From Ascidia mentula (taxonomy: Eukaryota; Chordata; Ascidiacea; Phlebobranchia; Ascidiidae): a stretch of DNA of 64,000 nt. Below are positions 50,074 through 62,175 of this stretch, in pieces (positions within the stretch are counted from its first letter, which is position 1; each line of letters starts with the position of its first letter). Both the position numbers and the translations under genes were made by a program. The notes beneath the pieces were generated by a model. It was not told the origin of the DNA. It worked only from the letters and a program-made list of their open reading frames with translations, and did not search any database. The stretch covers positions 6,262,001 through 6,326,000 of the forward strand of contig OX387198.1 in the NCBI GenBank assembly GCA_947561715.1, in the 5' to 3' direction.

Positions 50074-51145
50074 CGAACTTTCAGTTGTCGAAAATTTGAT
50101 ATCTTTTGCATCATACTAATCAATCATTTTCGATGTAATGTTCTGTTTTTTTATTTATATTATGTGATTATACCCAATTTTGATTTGTTTTGTTCACACG
50201 GTAATTTATAAAGTGCTCTTTTAACTGTTGTTTTTCATATCCAAACAAATCTTTTGAAAAAAGGGATGTCCAAATGATTTTTGACGTTAAATCTACTTCT
50301 ACTTAAAAAAATACCGAGGTCCTTCAAATTATCTTCATCTTGCGTATCAACTTATAATTACAGTCATTCAAAACTTATGAATTCAGAGTTAGATCATAAT
50401 TTGAGCAGGAAACAGGGGAAGTGGTTCATTCAAACATTTTTCCGGGACTTTCTCCTTTACCTCTCATCCTGAAAATCTCTGCTAGTAACCATAGAAACGT
50501 TGGAGTAGCTATGGACTAATGAAAATATAATCTCAGTTTAACAAATAGTGTGTTTTAGTATTCCTTGTGTAGTTAATTATTTGCACCACACGTCTGTTTG
50601 CTCCCACAGTCCAGTCGATCTTACAGCCAAGCACTTTCGACTGTGAAGGTGCTACGCAAACATGACATCGTAGGTAGAACAGTTTGCAACCACAGCCATG
50701 CAACAATGAAGAAAAATACAAGTATTGTCGCTTTTTGCAAAATTATTTTTCAAACTAAAATGTAAGTAAGCACTTCAAAGCTATGGGCTGTCATACAGCC
50801 TTGTGAGAAACAGCATGCAGTAGCCAAAAACAAGACATACTCAAATAGTTTGTAGAAGTTAAAAAATTTTGTTTGTGTTTTACTTTCGCAGATGACCGTC
50901 TGTAACCTTATTGTCGCTAACTGTTAAATTGGCGAATGCGTCACACCAGCCCAATGCATGGCATAATGCATGCAGAAACAAGGGTTTGTCATTTGCATAA
51001 CTTTTGCTTACAAATACAATCGTGGAAAGCGTCATTAAAGCGCGACTCAAATACATCTCCATTCGCAAGCTATTTGTTTTTTGGTCAGGTCAGTTTTTAG
51101 GTTTGGTCTCAAACACTACGCTAGAGGTAATCCTAAATTTCTGAG
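50074..51145. repeat. Intergenic block between genes 10 and 11
   Basis: Copy of 36061-37184. No gene was seen. Confidence 0.65.
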
Positions 51146-53930
51146 ATGATACATAAAAAGGTTGTGTGTTTTCTGATAGTTTTGGGATCTGCATGGCTTG
51201 TAAAGGTAAAATCAGGTAAGGCGACTATAGGCATGACATTTGAGAAGAGCGATCAACGTAAAAACATTGACAATATTTCAGACTGTGGTTTTAACGCAAC
51301 AATGAAACCGTATTAATTTTGTCCGATGATCTTGTTGATGCGAACAATGCAAAAGAGAAATGTTCGTTACTTGGCGGAAATCTTGCCATGACTAATGACC
51401 AGAATATTAACGAGTCATTAATTCGATTAATGACTAACAAATATACATCAAGTAAGCTGTGAGAGCCTATTAATTGGAAGTTAAGAGTTAATACATTCGT
51501 ACAAACTAACAATGAAAATGCATGAGGATTAACACGAGTTTGGACTTTCTACGATTTCGTTGATGGCGTAAGGTTTAGATTTCAAAAAACTCCGAAAGAG
51601 GTCAGTTACTGGAAAAGTGCGAAACAACTTGGAGTTCTTTGGTACCTCGATTTGTCTGCAAGGTAAAAGTCAAAACGATAATACAGAAAGCATGTGGTAA
51701 AAATGCTTTATTGTGGACATGATCAATCCACAAAATATACTAAATTCTTTAAATTTTATTCTTCAGCAAAACAGCAGTAAGTACAACTGAAGTTTTTTTC
51801 TGCGTAGCACCTTATTGGCCCAGAAAAAAATGGAAAGTTCGAGTTGGCATAAATTGCGAAGAATACATTCCTGAGTGGAATGGTAAGCTAACTGAATAAA
51901 CTTTTATTCACTTAAAATAGCGTTGTAATATGTGTGATGTTGTCAACATACGTTTTATAATGATAAGACGGTACAAAGCTATTTTTCATACTTTTTCAGG
52001 ATGGCGATGGAGGTTTTCTTTGTTTGCACCAAACAAACCTCATGTAGGGTTCAGGAAAGTCTATGTATACGGCAGTAAAAGCAAAGGTTATAATATAATA
52101 AGGAACGTAAACAGTTCATACAGAACGTTCGATCATTTTCACGAATCCACATTTATACCTGGTAATGTTCAATTATTTAGCAAATTCAAAATAAGCGATT
52201 CGGCATGTATTGTTTTTCCGATTCCAAGACATCAATGTTATGATCGGGGCTCGTTACAATTCTCAACTTGGTGGTTGGTTTTGGAGCGACGGATCTCCTG
52301 CAAACTATTCTGTTTAAAACGTAACATCCTGCCAGCAGGGGGCGCTCCATTATGGAGATGGGTGGGAGAAATCGAGTGTCGGTTGTGTTGGACAACCAGC
52401 TTACTACGCCTGTCAGATTAAATGTAAGATTGTTGAAATACCTCACAAACGTGAAGGACTGTACAATTGAATTGCACATTTCGCAGTTGTTGCCTCAGTT
52501 TCGAATTTTTCCAGCAATTCCTCCGGTGTTGTTATCAGCTGGGATGGATTGGGATCCTTCATTACCAGTTTTAACCTTTCTGCAGAGGTAACTCTTATTT
52601 GCACTTTTATATTTTCCAGAAATGATTTCCTAAGCTAAGGCTTATATCATTTTAGGTAGAAATCACTGTATTGGAGTTGATGAATTCTGTTTACATTCCG
52701 TACGAAAACGCTTCAGCTCAAATAACAAACCTGGACCACTTTAGCAACTACACTTTCCGGGTTAGTAGCCTGCAGTGCATTAATGCAAAAGCGAAAATGA
52801 CCTTTTCCTGAAAAAGGATTTATCATAACTGTGCGATCTCTATAGGTGTCCGCGCTAATTTCCGGTTGCGTTCAAGAAAAAGTCACTACATTTCTGACGG
52901 TTACATCTTCGGGTATTCCCCCAAGACGTTGTTTTACGCAGGGTAATTGTTGAGTTTTTCCTGTTGAAATTTTTCTTTTGCAGGCATATCTTTCTTCGGC
53001 ATTGCTAATTGCAACAAAAAATTAACTGTCGTTATTCTAATTGGAGTGATTCCAGGTTTTTTTCTGGTGCTTACAGCTGCCCTTGTGTGTGTTGTGTTCT
53101 ATAAGCGAAGGTACGCTATGCTACACAAACCATTCCTACAGCAGAAAGCGTTGTTTAAGCATAGAAACATAGATGTGTATTTTGAATGTTTACGAGTGGC
53201 AACGAAACACCCTTTGCCTGTGAGATGTCATAACGTGATATATTTACAACCAGGTGCCACAACTCCAAATCGGCGGCTTCTGACCAATCAACACAACCTT
53301 GTGAATTGGACGATCCACAGAATAATTCTACCAATCATTCACATCGCTCAATCACGAACGAAGCACCAATCAGTCAGTAGAATATACACCTCTGTTACCT
53401 CATCCACACTACACTGTAGTTACTAGTTAGTAGCACATTACATGATTCCCAATCAGGGTGCCGTGTCGCTCTGAGGTTATATTTGAACCTTCAGGGGTGC
53501 CGTGGGATTTTTCTTTATTTTCACACTGGTAATTTTTCACCATACGGTTTATCGGTTGTGTAATTCTATATCACGATACCGTTGTTCAGTGTTAACAATG
53601 ATATTAGCCTCCATCAACAATCAGACATGGAGGCTTATTGCTTCATAAGTGGCGGTAGTCCATTGGTGTGACGCCATTGAGTGCCGCAATATCTTCATAA
53701 ATTCCATAGGGGTGCTGTTAGCAAATAAAAGTTTGGAATGTATTCGCATATACACCTCGGTATTTGTACCCTATACTATGCGTTGTATTTGAGTTAGCGT
53801 AAAAGTGCGGATATTTTGCTTGGCAGAAATTCAAACGATACCAGAATATCCAACAGAGGGTTTGGTTACTTATACCAATGTTTCACCTTCGCCCGATGAA
53901 ACAAACAACGTTTACGAAAGGGTGCAGTGA
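51146..53930 (+). pseudogene. Gene 11: disabled copy of gene 8 (beta-class, ITIM)
   Basis: All twelve exons are recognisable: 51146-51215, 51282-51451, 51527-51662, 51767-51882, 52000-52161, 52229-52423, 52487-52587, 52656-52760, 52846-52942, 52984-53110, 53254-53372, 53827-53930. The first lectin exon lacks seven bases near FNAT (170 instead of 177), shifting the frame. The last lectin exon has TAA at 52315-52317 in place of the codon after YSV, and VDC reads VGC. The tail keeps LVTYTNVS, while the last motif reads NVYERVQ. Two independent disabling changes in the ectodomain argue for a pseudogene; a truncated product or an allele remains possible. Confidence 0.85.
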
Positions 53931-54757
53931 CGTCATTACTTTTCTTCATTTGTTTTTATATCATTTATGGTTGCAAAGATAGCTTATCTTTATCTTTAAA
54001 AGATAATGTGGGCATATTTTTTCAATGCAAAAAATTTTTGTCGTTATTTTGCATTGCGTGCAATTTGTGGCGTAATTTTATTCACATAGCGTTCGTTGCA
54101 GTAAAACTCAACTTCAATACTGCTGTATTTAAATTGTCAATTGCTAGTGACGTGTTAAGTTAATCGGAACAAAATAGTTTTTCGTATCTCGACCTGGGCA
54201 AAACTGAACACTGGATGTCGATAAAGAGACGAACAAAATCTTGTTTTGCTCATAAACTAATGTTAAATTTCTTTAATGTTTTCCTAATATAAATCCTTTC
54301 TAGATGACAAAAATAATTCTGTAACACATTTTTCGTTCCGGGATACACAATTTTTATTCCTGAAACAGAACTTTTGAGAGCATATTACACCAGTCATTTA
54401 ACCGCATACGAAATTCTAAACAGTGCAAATAAATGAGGTTACGAGCATTTACAATGAGCAGTAAATAATATATATTGTGTTTAAACCAGTATGTTCCAAT
54501 GTTGTCATTGGACAAAGCAGAGGGTATTTATTAAAAAGCGTGACGTTTCGATTAAGGTCGCTCTGGATCCAACTGTTTGTTTTGACCTTTTTCACATGCT
54601 GTAACCGGGCTGTAACTTTCACAGCCTTCTATACTCCCACGGGAAACTGCGTGACGAGTGGGTGCGCCGTTGGAGTTTATACAAGGATGCGAATACGTTT
54701 GTGTGGCCAATAGTTGAATACTAATGGCATAGTTTTGCTTGGTTTGTCTTACCACAG
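53931..54757. other. Gap between gene 11 and PTP relic
   Basis: Copy of 39961-40731; decayed PTP-gene intron and flank, no gene seen. Confidence 0.5.
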
Positions 54758-54854
54758 GTTCTAAATAAACAATGCAAGAATGTCCAGCAGGCTCATACGG
54801 TTTCACAACTTCCCTAGAACGCCACGCGAAACAGATACAAAAATATTTACCTGT
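54758..54854 (+). pseudogene. Degenerate first D1 exon downstream of gene 11
   Basis: A 97-base exon with good splice sites encodes QQAHTVSQLP, a TAG, then [12 protein letters not shown]. The same TAG is present in the relic after gene 8, so the stop arose before the two blocks were duplicated. No further D1 exons follow. Confidence 0.8.
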
Positions 54855-54960
54855 GTAAGTGACAAAGAGCGATACATTTATCACAACAACCTTGCTTGTG
54901 ATAACACTTATTAAAAAAACAGTGCATGGTCAATATGCCTTCGAAATCCACAACGTTTTG

Positions 54961-55271
54961 ACAAAAATGAAACGAAAGCAAAAGATACGTTGAATGATCT
55001 CAATGTTCATAGCCTCGTTAATCTTTTGCGATCGCAGTATTTTGACCCGGTCATGAAAGTTTATTGGGTTTACCGTAACCAGGGCAGGTTCCAGGAAATG
55101 CGAGATCCGATTACAAAAATGAAAGGAGGCCCTGCGGTTTCACATGAGAAAGATTACTCTGTTAAATTTACTTGCAACCAATCACATAATATTACTCTTT
55201 TTTATCTTTATGTTGCAAGAGAAATTCGTGAAATTGCCAAAGATTTACAATATTATTACTTTATATTGTAA
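54961..55271 (+). other. Unidentified open segment, possibly an exon or gene fragment
   Basis: An open frame from about 54961 to the stop at 55269-55271 gives a hydrophilic stretch with SLVNLLRSQYFDPVMKVYWV and RFQEMRDPITKMKGG. Composition is more protein-like than the flanks, and this DNA has no counterpart elsewhere in the array. No family was recognised. It could be a fragment of a transposed gene. Only the part to about 55155 looks convincing. Confidence 0.3.
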
Positions 55272-55845
55272 ATCTGTGGCAATCATGATGTTATTTTACG
55301 TTTTTTTGACAATGCAAATTGACAACCATTCAACTATACGCTGCTGTACATAGCAAAATGTTTTCAGGCATTTAACCTTTGTGTATTGGGAAGGGAAGTT
55401 TTCTAGTATTGACAAATGGTTAATGAGTGTTTTTCTCAGGCGATGACGCAAACGTGATTTCCCGGTTGCAGAGGCAACTGACCTGCGTAGCGCGGTATCT
55501 TCTAGTGTAAGGAAGTAAAGTTAAAGTATAGTGCTTGCGACACTTGCAGCGTAAGCTATGCGTAGTGTTAGGCGGGAAGCAAAACCAGCGAAAACTCCTG
55601 GAGTAAGGCATTGTTATGTTTTGTTTGGAAGAGCTGAAGCGACAAAAGGTTAACAGGCATGCAACGTTTTGCAACTAGGAGTGAAGTTGTTGCTTATTTG
55701 ATGGTACCATACAACAAAATTCATATATTACATCACCAAGCATGTAATATATAAAATGTAATATATGAAACGTAATATATGAAAGAGACATTACACTAAC
55801 GTAATTTTATGTTTTACAGAATGTAATGTAACATTGTGACCCAAG
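55272..55845. other. Upstream region of gene 12
   Basis: No gene was seen. It contains a weak copy of the GCG-rich upstream motif (55435-55470) and an AT-rich stretch at 55743-55800 with three TGTAATATAT-like repeats shortly before the start codon. Confidence 0.45.
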
Positions 55846-58800
55846 ATGTTTTGTAAATTTGCATTTGCTCTGTTACTTTTTGGAATAACATTTGTGTCAA
55901 AGGTTACAGCTGGTAAGCCTTTATCGAAACGAACAACAGATATAATATTTAAAATCATCTCCTAACTGTAAAAAATGGCCATAGAATATAAATAACTTTT
56001 TTAGATTGTGGTCTCACTTCAACGGTATTAAATGACACTCTATTAACTTTGTCCGATGAACTCGTTGATGCGAACACTGCACAAGAGAAATGTTCGCTGC
56101 TTGGTGGAAATTTAACCATGACCGATGATCAGTATATCGAAGAGTTACTAATCCAAATAATGACAAATAAATATACATCAGGTACGCTGTGAGAGCCTAT
56201 TTAAATGGAAGCCGTATCAATACATTTGTACAAACTAACAGTGTAAATGTATAAGGTTTAACACGAGTTTGGACTTTCTACGACTTTGTGGAAGGGGAAA
56301 GGTTTAGATTTCAAACAACTCCGGAAGAGGTTAGTTACTGGAAAAGTGCGAAACAGCTTCTACCTCCAGTTCTCTGGTACCTGGATTTATCTACAAGGTA
56401 AATATCAAAACAATAACAATGTTGGGAATATTTTGACACAATTAATGATCAACAACTTCGTTAGTTCTTCGTGGAGAGGAAAAGTATCCGTAAAATTCCG
56501 TCCATGTAATGGTTTGTGTTCTTTAGGAAAACAGCAATGAGCCCAGTCGAAGTTTTTTTCTGCGAAGCACCTAATTGGCCAAGAAAAAAATGGGGAGTGG
56601 GTGTTGGCAAGAATTGCGAACAAAACACTCCTCGGTGGAATGGTAATTATACGTTACATCTACTTCACTAACGTAATGTTTCAATATAAGGCATGTTGTT
56701 TATATACGTGGTGGTAAAACGTTACTTTTTGTGCATTGTTTCAGGTTGGCGGAGGCGCTTTTCTTTGTTTGCATCGGATAAACAACAAGCAGGATTTAAG
56801 CAAATATATTTATATCAAAGTAAAAGCAATGGATATCAAATGATAAGAAGTGTCAACAGCTCATACAGAGCGTTCGTTGTTTTCCTTAAATCTACATTTA
56901 TCCCGGGTAACATTTTAACTCGTTTGAAAAATCTCGAATAAGAAGTATTTATTGTTCACAGACATCAATGTTATGATCGGGGCTCGTTGCAATTCCCAAC
57001 TTGGTGGTTGGTTTTGGAGCGACGGATCTCCTGCAAACTATTCTGTTTCCAACGTTACATCCTGCCAGCAGGGGGCGCTCCATTATGGAGATGGTTGGGA
57101 GAAATCGAGTGTCGATTGCGTGGGACAACCGGCTTACTACGCCTGTCAAATGAAACGCAAGTGCTTTTGCAATCAAATACTAAAATGGATTGTTTAAGAC
57201 GCATTGTTTAAAATAATAGCAGTGTTTCAGGTTGACACGTGCATATACTACTAATTATACTAATTGATTTAACGTTTGTCCATTTGTTTGTAGTTGTCGT
57301 GTTTGTGAAAAAATATCCGTGCAATTCTTCTATTGCTGATATAACTTGGAGCGGACTGGATCAATTTTTTAGAAGTCAAAACCTTTCGGCCGAGGTAACT
57401 TTAACTACAGTGCATACTTGTTTAACTTGAGAAATTTACAAAGGCTTGGTAATATTCGCTGATGGGCGTAGACTTATTGCAGCTTTCGTATTTTTTTTGT
57501 TTTTCAGATGGAAATTACCGTGGTTGAGATGCGACAGACTTTTTACGTTCCTTATGCTAATCTATCGATTCAAATCGAAAATTTAAACATCTCTACGACC
57601 TACAATATCAGGGTTGATACTAATCGAAAACCTTTTACCTCTGTGCCGTAATGTCTTTACACAGTGCTACATAATATAATATAAAAATGTAATTCGAACC
57701 CTGGGCATGTACAAATAACAATGCCTTCTTTTTGTCTGCAGGTCTCAGCATTTCTAACCGGTTGTGTAAAAACAAATGTCTCCACTGCTCTTGAGATTTC
57801 GACTTCGGGTATTCCCCCAGAAAGCTGCTTTCCGCAGGGTAACAATGCCAACGAGATTATTTCTTGCGCTTTTTTACCATTGATTGTGCCCTGGCAGACA
57901 CTACCGTCGAGTCCGTTAGCAAGACTACCGTCGATTCCGGCAGCAACACTACTGCAGCTATCTCCACCAACAATTCACCCACAGTGCTGTTGGTTTGCAT
58001 AATATTACCTCTTTTCATTATTGTGGGAATCATTGTCGGATTCTGGTACTACAGGCGAAGGTGGAGATCATACTATTTTGTAGACAAATTTTGTAGAAGT
58101 TGCCATTAATGATCCGTGACAATTGATCCCTTATTTTAATTAAATCATAAAGTAAGGCGTATCACTGCCTTGTTGCTAAGTTTTCTTTTTCGATATTTTG
58201 ATTCAAAACAAAAGTGCCATTATTTACCTTTATCAGACAATATCGGCAAACGAAATCGGATGCAATAGAAATTACAACAACGCCTCCTCTTGGCCATGGT
58301 GAAGGTACGGCGTTTTTCATTTCTCTGTCTGCAACCTACTTGTGTGCATTACAGCAAACATCGAACATCTTAAAACTGCATAAGAAATATTTGTAACTTT
58401 GCATCAAAACGCACAGCAAATGGAAAGGCAAAAATTCTGTATTCTGCTTTTGTTTTTTGTTCAGATGCGTCTCAGTCCAACGGCATTTACCAAAACGTCT
58501 CGTTCGTGGTCGACGCCACTAGTAAGAACAATCCTAAATCTAGAGGGCTTTTTAGCGTTTACCAGAAAAATGCTGCGGCGGGTTTTCGTTTTTTCAAAGG
58601 AGAGTTTCAAGTAAGTTGATCCACAAACGAAGCTCTGTGCTTTACTGTTTTAATGCGAAAGAACCGCCCATTCTTAATCTTAAAGAAGAGGGAATGCAAT
58701 GTTTTTATCACAAAACTTTAAGTGTATACCTACCAAAAATAGAAGATGCCAGAAAGAAATTTGATGGAATACGGTGTGCGATAACGGTGTGGTTTTATAC

Positions 58801-61800
58801 TAGGACTAGACTGTACTAATTACAGGATCTCGACAAACAAAGCAAGGATAGACAACAATCTTATACGGTTTCGCAACTTCCCGAAAACGCCACGCGAAAC
58901 AGATACAAAAATATTTACCCGTGTAAGTGACAAAAATGACTCAAAACAATTTTGCTGTAGTTATTGATGCAATCCTGTTACAGACGATCATGCCCGAGTA
59001 ATATTGAAGGAAAAGGAAGACAACGATTACATCAACGCTGCTTATATACCGGGTTACAGCAACAAGAAGAAGTTCATCGCTACCCAAGGGCCTAAGCAGG
59101 AAACGATCAATGATTTCTGGCTGATGGTTTGGCAAGAAAACTCAACAATAATTGTGATGCTAACTGGTTTGATGGAAAAGGGAAAGGTTGGTCCTCTAAC
59201 GTGATCGGGCCAAGACTGGCATTTGTATACGTCCTAGATCAAATGCCAGCTAATCCTCAGAACCTATACACGTGCTTAAACCTGAAACGAACGTAACGTA
59301 AATATTTGAAACCGCTTCGCCGTGGAATTTCTTTTTCGAACATTAGCTCTTGTCAGTTTTATGAGACAAACATCCCCTTTTATTTGCAATTTCCCTTCAG
59401 TGACGATAAGAATTAAGTTGACGTTCTAATCTGTTTCTAGTCAAAATGCGAACAATATTGGCCCAACGTCGGTTCTCACCTAGAAGTAACCCCAGGTTTA
59501 AAAGTACAAGCACAACAAGAAGTGCTTTTGGGTGGAATCTACGAAAGGAAATTTCTACTGTGGCACGAAGAGGTAACACATTTTGTAATTAATCGCTGAA
59601 TACAAACCCGAAACTCATTGTTTTCTTTGAAGTTTGCATCCATAGAAGTAAGTGTTTTTCTCACAACCTGAAAGTATTGTGTTATGTCCACTGACATTGA
59701 AAATATTGTGTTATGTCCACTGACATTGAAAGTATTGTCTTATGTTTGCTGACATTGAAAGTATTGTGTTATGTCTACTGGCATTGAAAATATTGTGTTT
59801 GTACACCGAGGTTGCACGTCACGAGACCTTTCTTGCAAGTACATCCGCTTATAGCGCGGGTCGTGCATTAACATCATTATTCAAAATATTTCAGGAAAAA
59901 CGAACGGTTACCCAACTCCAATACACAACCTGGCCAGACCATGGAGTTCCTGTCACTACAACAAACATGATCTACCTACGTAAGATGGTGGAAGATTTAC
60001 ACAAAACTTCAGCTCCTGTAATTGTTCACTGCAGGTAGAGCACATGAAGTTTAAGGTTTTGAACCGTATCCGAATAGAAAGTTGCGCTGCAAGAAGCATT
60101 ACTGCGATAGAATTTTAGTATATGGCACGTGTAAAAATTGCTTCTTTGGTAGCCTATATGTTGTTTTAAGTTGTCTAAACCTGCTTCAATGTAACCGAAT
60201 GCTGCTTCACTAATGTACGATAACCCGCGTTGGTGTTTTAGTGCTGGTGTTGGTCGGTCTGGAACTTATATTGCCATGGATATTTTGTTCGATGAGTTGG
60301 ACGACAAAGGAAATGTCGACGTCCCGCAGACTGTACTACGGATGAGGACAAATAGAATCGACATGATTCAGAACCTGGTACATAAATCTACCGCAAAGGC
60401 ATAGTATTCTAAAAATAAACGTACTTTCGTTTACAGAAACAATACATATTCCTGTATAAGTTGTTAGTGGAACGAGAGGGTCTAGAAGTGGAAACAGACA
60501 GAGATGCAATTGAACTTCAGTCAATGAGTTCTAATAAAATGTAAGAACCCAATAAAAAATATTGGCTAAGAGTGTGATAATTTATTGCCTGATCCGGTGG
60601 CTCATCAATCTGTTTAATTTGCTTAATGTGTCCGAATTCAATGCTAATTATAACTTTACACGTGAATTTTTAGGACAATGATGCAAAAATCTGAGTACAA
60701 AGCCTTGTCTGGTTGGCGATACGGAGAGGGTTGGCTTGAAGGAACCCCCGACTTAACCACTTGTATGATTACATTTAATTTATGCCTTTTTTAATGACTA
60801 ACATTATTTACACATACAAATGTAGACAAAAACACTGCCCTCGGAATTTGGGATGAAGATATTAACGGAGTGAGACATTTCAATGCATCGTTCATAAAGG
60901 TAAAAAAACATTCGGTTTGGCAAATAATTTCACATACAAGCAAGTATGCCATATTTGTTAGGAACAAGACACTTCAGAGTGTTTCATAGCTGCCCAAATT
61001 CCACCAAATGACCAGATGGAGTTATTTTGGAAAATGGCTGTACAAAATGGCACGCGTACGGTTGTGGATTTGAACATGGCATTTCAGGTACAACCGGTTT
61101 AAACTTGAGAAACAAAGGGAGTTTTATCTATGTATACATTTTCTATAGGTGTCCAAAGACAAACCTTTACGTTGCGGTGAAGTTACCCTTACTGTTGAGC
61201 AACTCACGGAATATCACCCGTATAAAATGGCCACACTCATGATTTCATCGTCATCGAAATCCTTTGTAAGATTGAAGGAAACGAAACCAGGCTATTGTTA
61301 TAGAAACAATAGGGCCAATAACGATAAGTGAGCGGCAGGCAATGCCTTCGTGTTTTAATCACCAGACTGGTTCTCCTCCAAACCGTCACTATATAGTCAC
61401 CCAGCTGTTGAAATCTATTAGACCCAGAAACAGAGGCACTGTCTGTAACTAATATTGCCTAACATTCTTACGTTAGTATATCATACATTAGGTTTATAGA
61501 CAGCGATGGCATTGCAGCCTAGTTGGGCCAGCCACTCTTTCCTGACAAGTCGGATCACTGCGTTACTATTACAAAATTTATTTTACGTACCTTATACCGT
61601 TCACCCTAAACACTCAGGTTGACCAGCCGATGACATTTGTACAAGTAAAGGGATGGAGTGAAGCTAAGAAACCACCAAAAGAAATGGAGTTTGTTGAAGT
61701 GATTGAAGCCGTGCAAGGGATGAAGAGAGATGGCAACTGTCGTTGTGTGTTGGTCATGTGCAGGTGAACTAACAGGGCCCAGATTATAGCTTTTAAATTA

Positions 61801-62175
61801 AAGAGCCATTCTATGATATCCAGTCATTGTAGGATTTTCAGCAAATGAACGATTTTCAAATGTTATGCGTGTAACACCTATTTTGTAGCAATGGCAGAAC
61901 GAGGACTGGTACTTTTATTGCTCTGACAAGGATCCTTGAACGCCTTAAGACTCAAAAACGAGTGGATGTTTTCCGAACTGTAAAAGACTTACGAGACATG
62001 CGACCAAACATGCTGGATGACAAAGTAGGCCAATTGTTTCGTATTTCCCTGTTTCGTTATTAGCTGGCTAGATTATATTGTTTACCATTTATTGTCTAAG
62101 GAGCTCTACGTGTATTGCTACTCTGTGGTTCTGAAGTATCTGGATGGTTTCAGCACATATTCCAACTACAAATGA
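55846..62175 (+). CDS. Gene 12: divergent receptor tyrosine phosphatase, beta-class lectin ectodomain
   Basis: Twenty-five exons encode 1037 residues: 55846-55912, 56005-56181, 56256-56397, 56527-56642, 56745-56906, 56962-57156, 57294-57394, 57508-57612, 57742-57838, 57898-58060, 58237-58304, 58465-58610, 58826-58922, 58984-59186, 59441-59572, 59895-60034, 60242-60377, 60437-60540, 60674-60762, 60826-60899, 60962-61087, 61149-61265, 61618-61763, 61889-62024, 62101-62175. Domain order is as in gene 2. The stalk before the membrane is longer and rich in Thr and Ser ([19 protein letters not shown]), so probably O-glycosylated. The exon at 56962-57156 uses a GC donor (GCAAGT). D1 has [21 protein letters not shown] (W670) and [10 protein letters not shown] (C703). 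D2 has WSE and [10 protein letters not shown] (C967). Introns are unlike those of the sister genes, so this is the oldest or most isolated copy. Confidence 0.9.
59669..59800. repeat. 29-bp minisatellite in a gene 12 intron
   Basis: Four and a half units of a 29-base motif (TGAAAGTATTGTGTTATGTC plus CACTGACAT) lie head to tail in the intron before the WPD exon, with a few substitutions between units. Confidence 0.9.

Noticed and set aside
55743-55800. AT-rich repeats before gene 12 as a CRISPR-like or origin-type array
   Set aside because: Only three imperfect short units with no regular spacers in a eukaryotic context; a simple AT-rich repeat is sufficient.
2744-62175. Interpreting the window as several unrelated lectin genes plus separate phosphatase genes
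   Set aside because: Splice phases run continuously from signal peptide through transmembrane exon to D2, and total exon lengths are divisible by three in genes 2, 7, 10 and 12, so single genes are the simplest reading.
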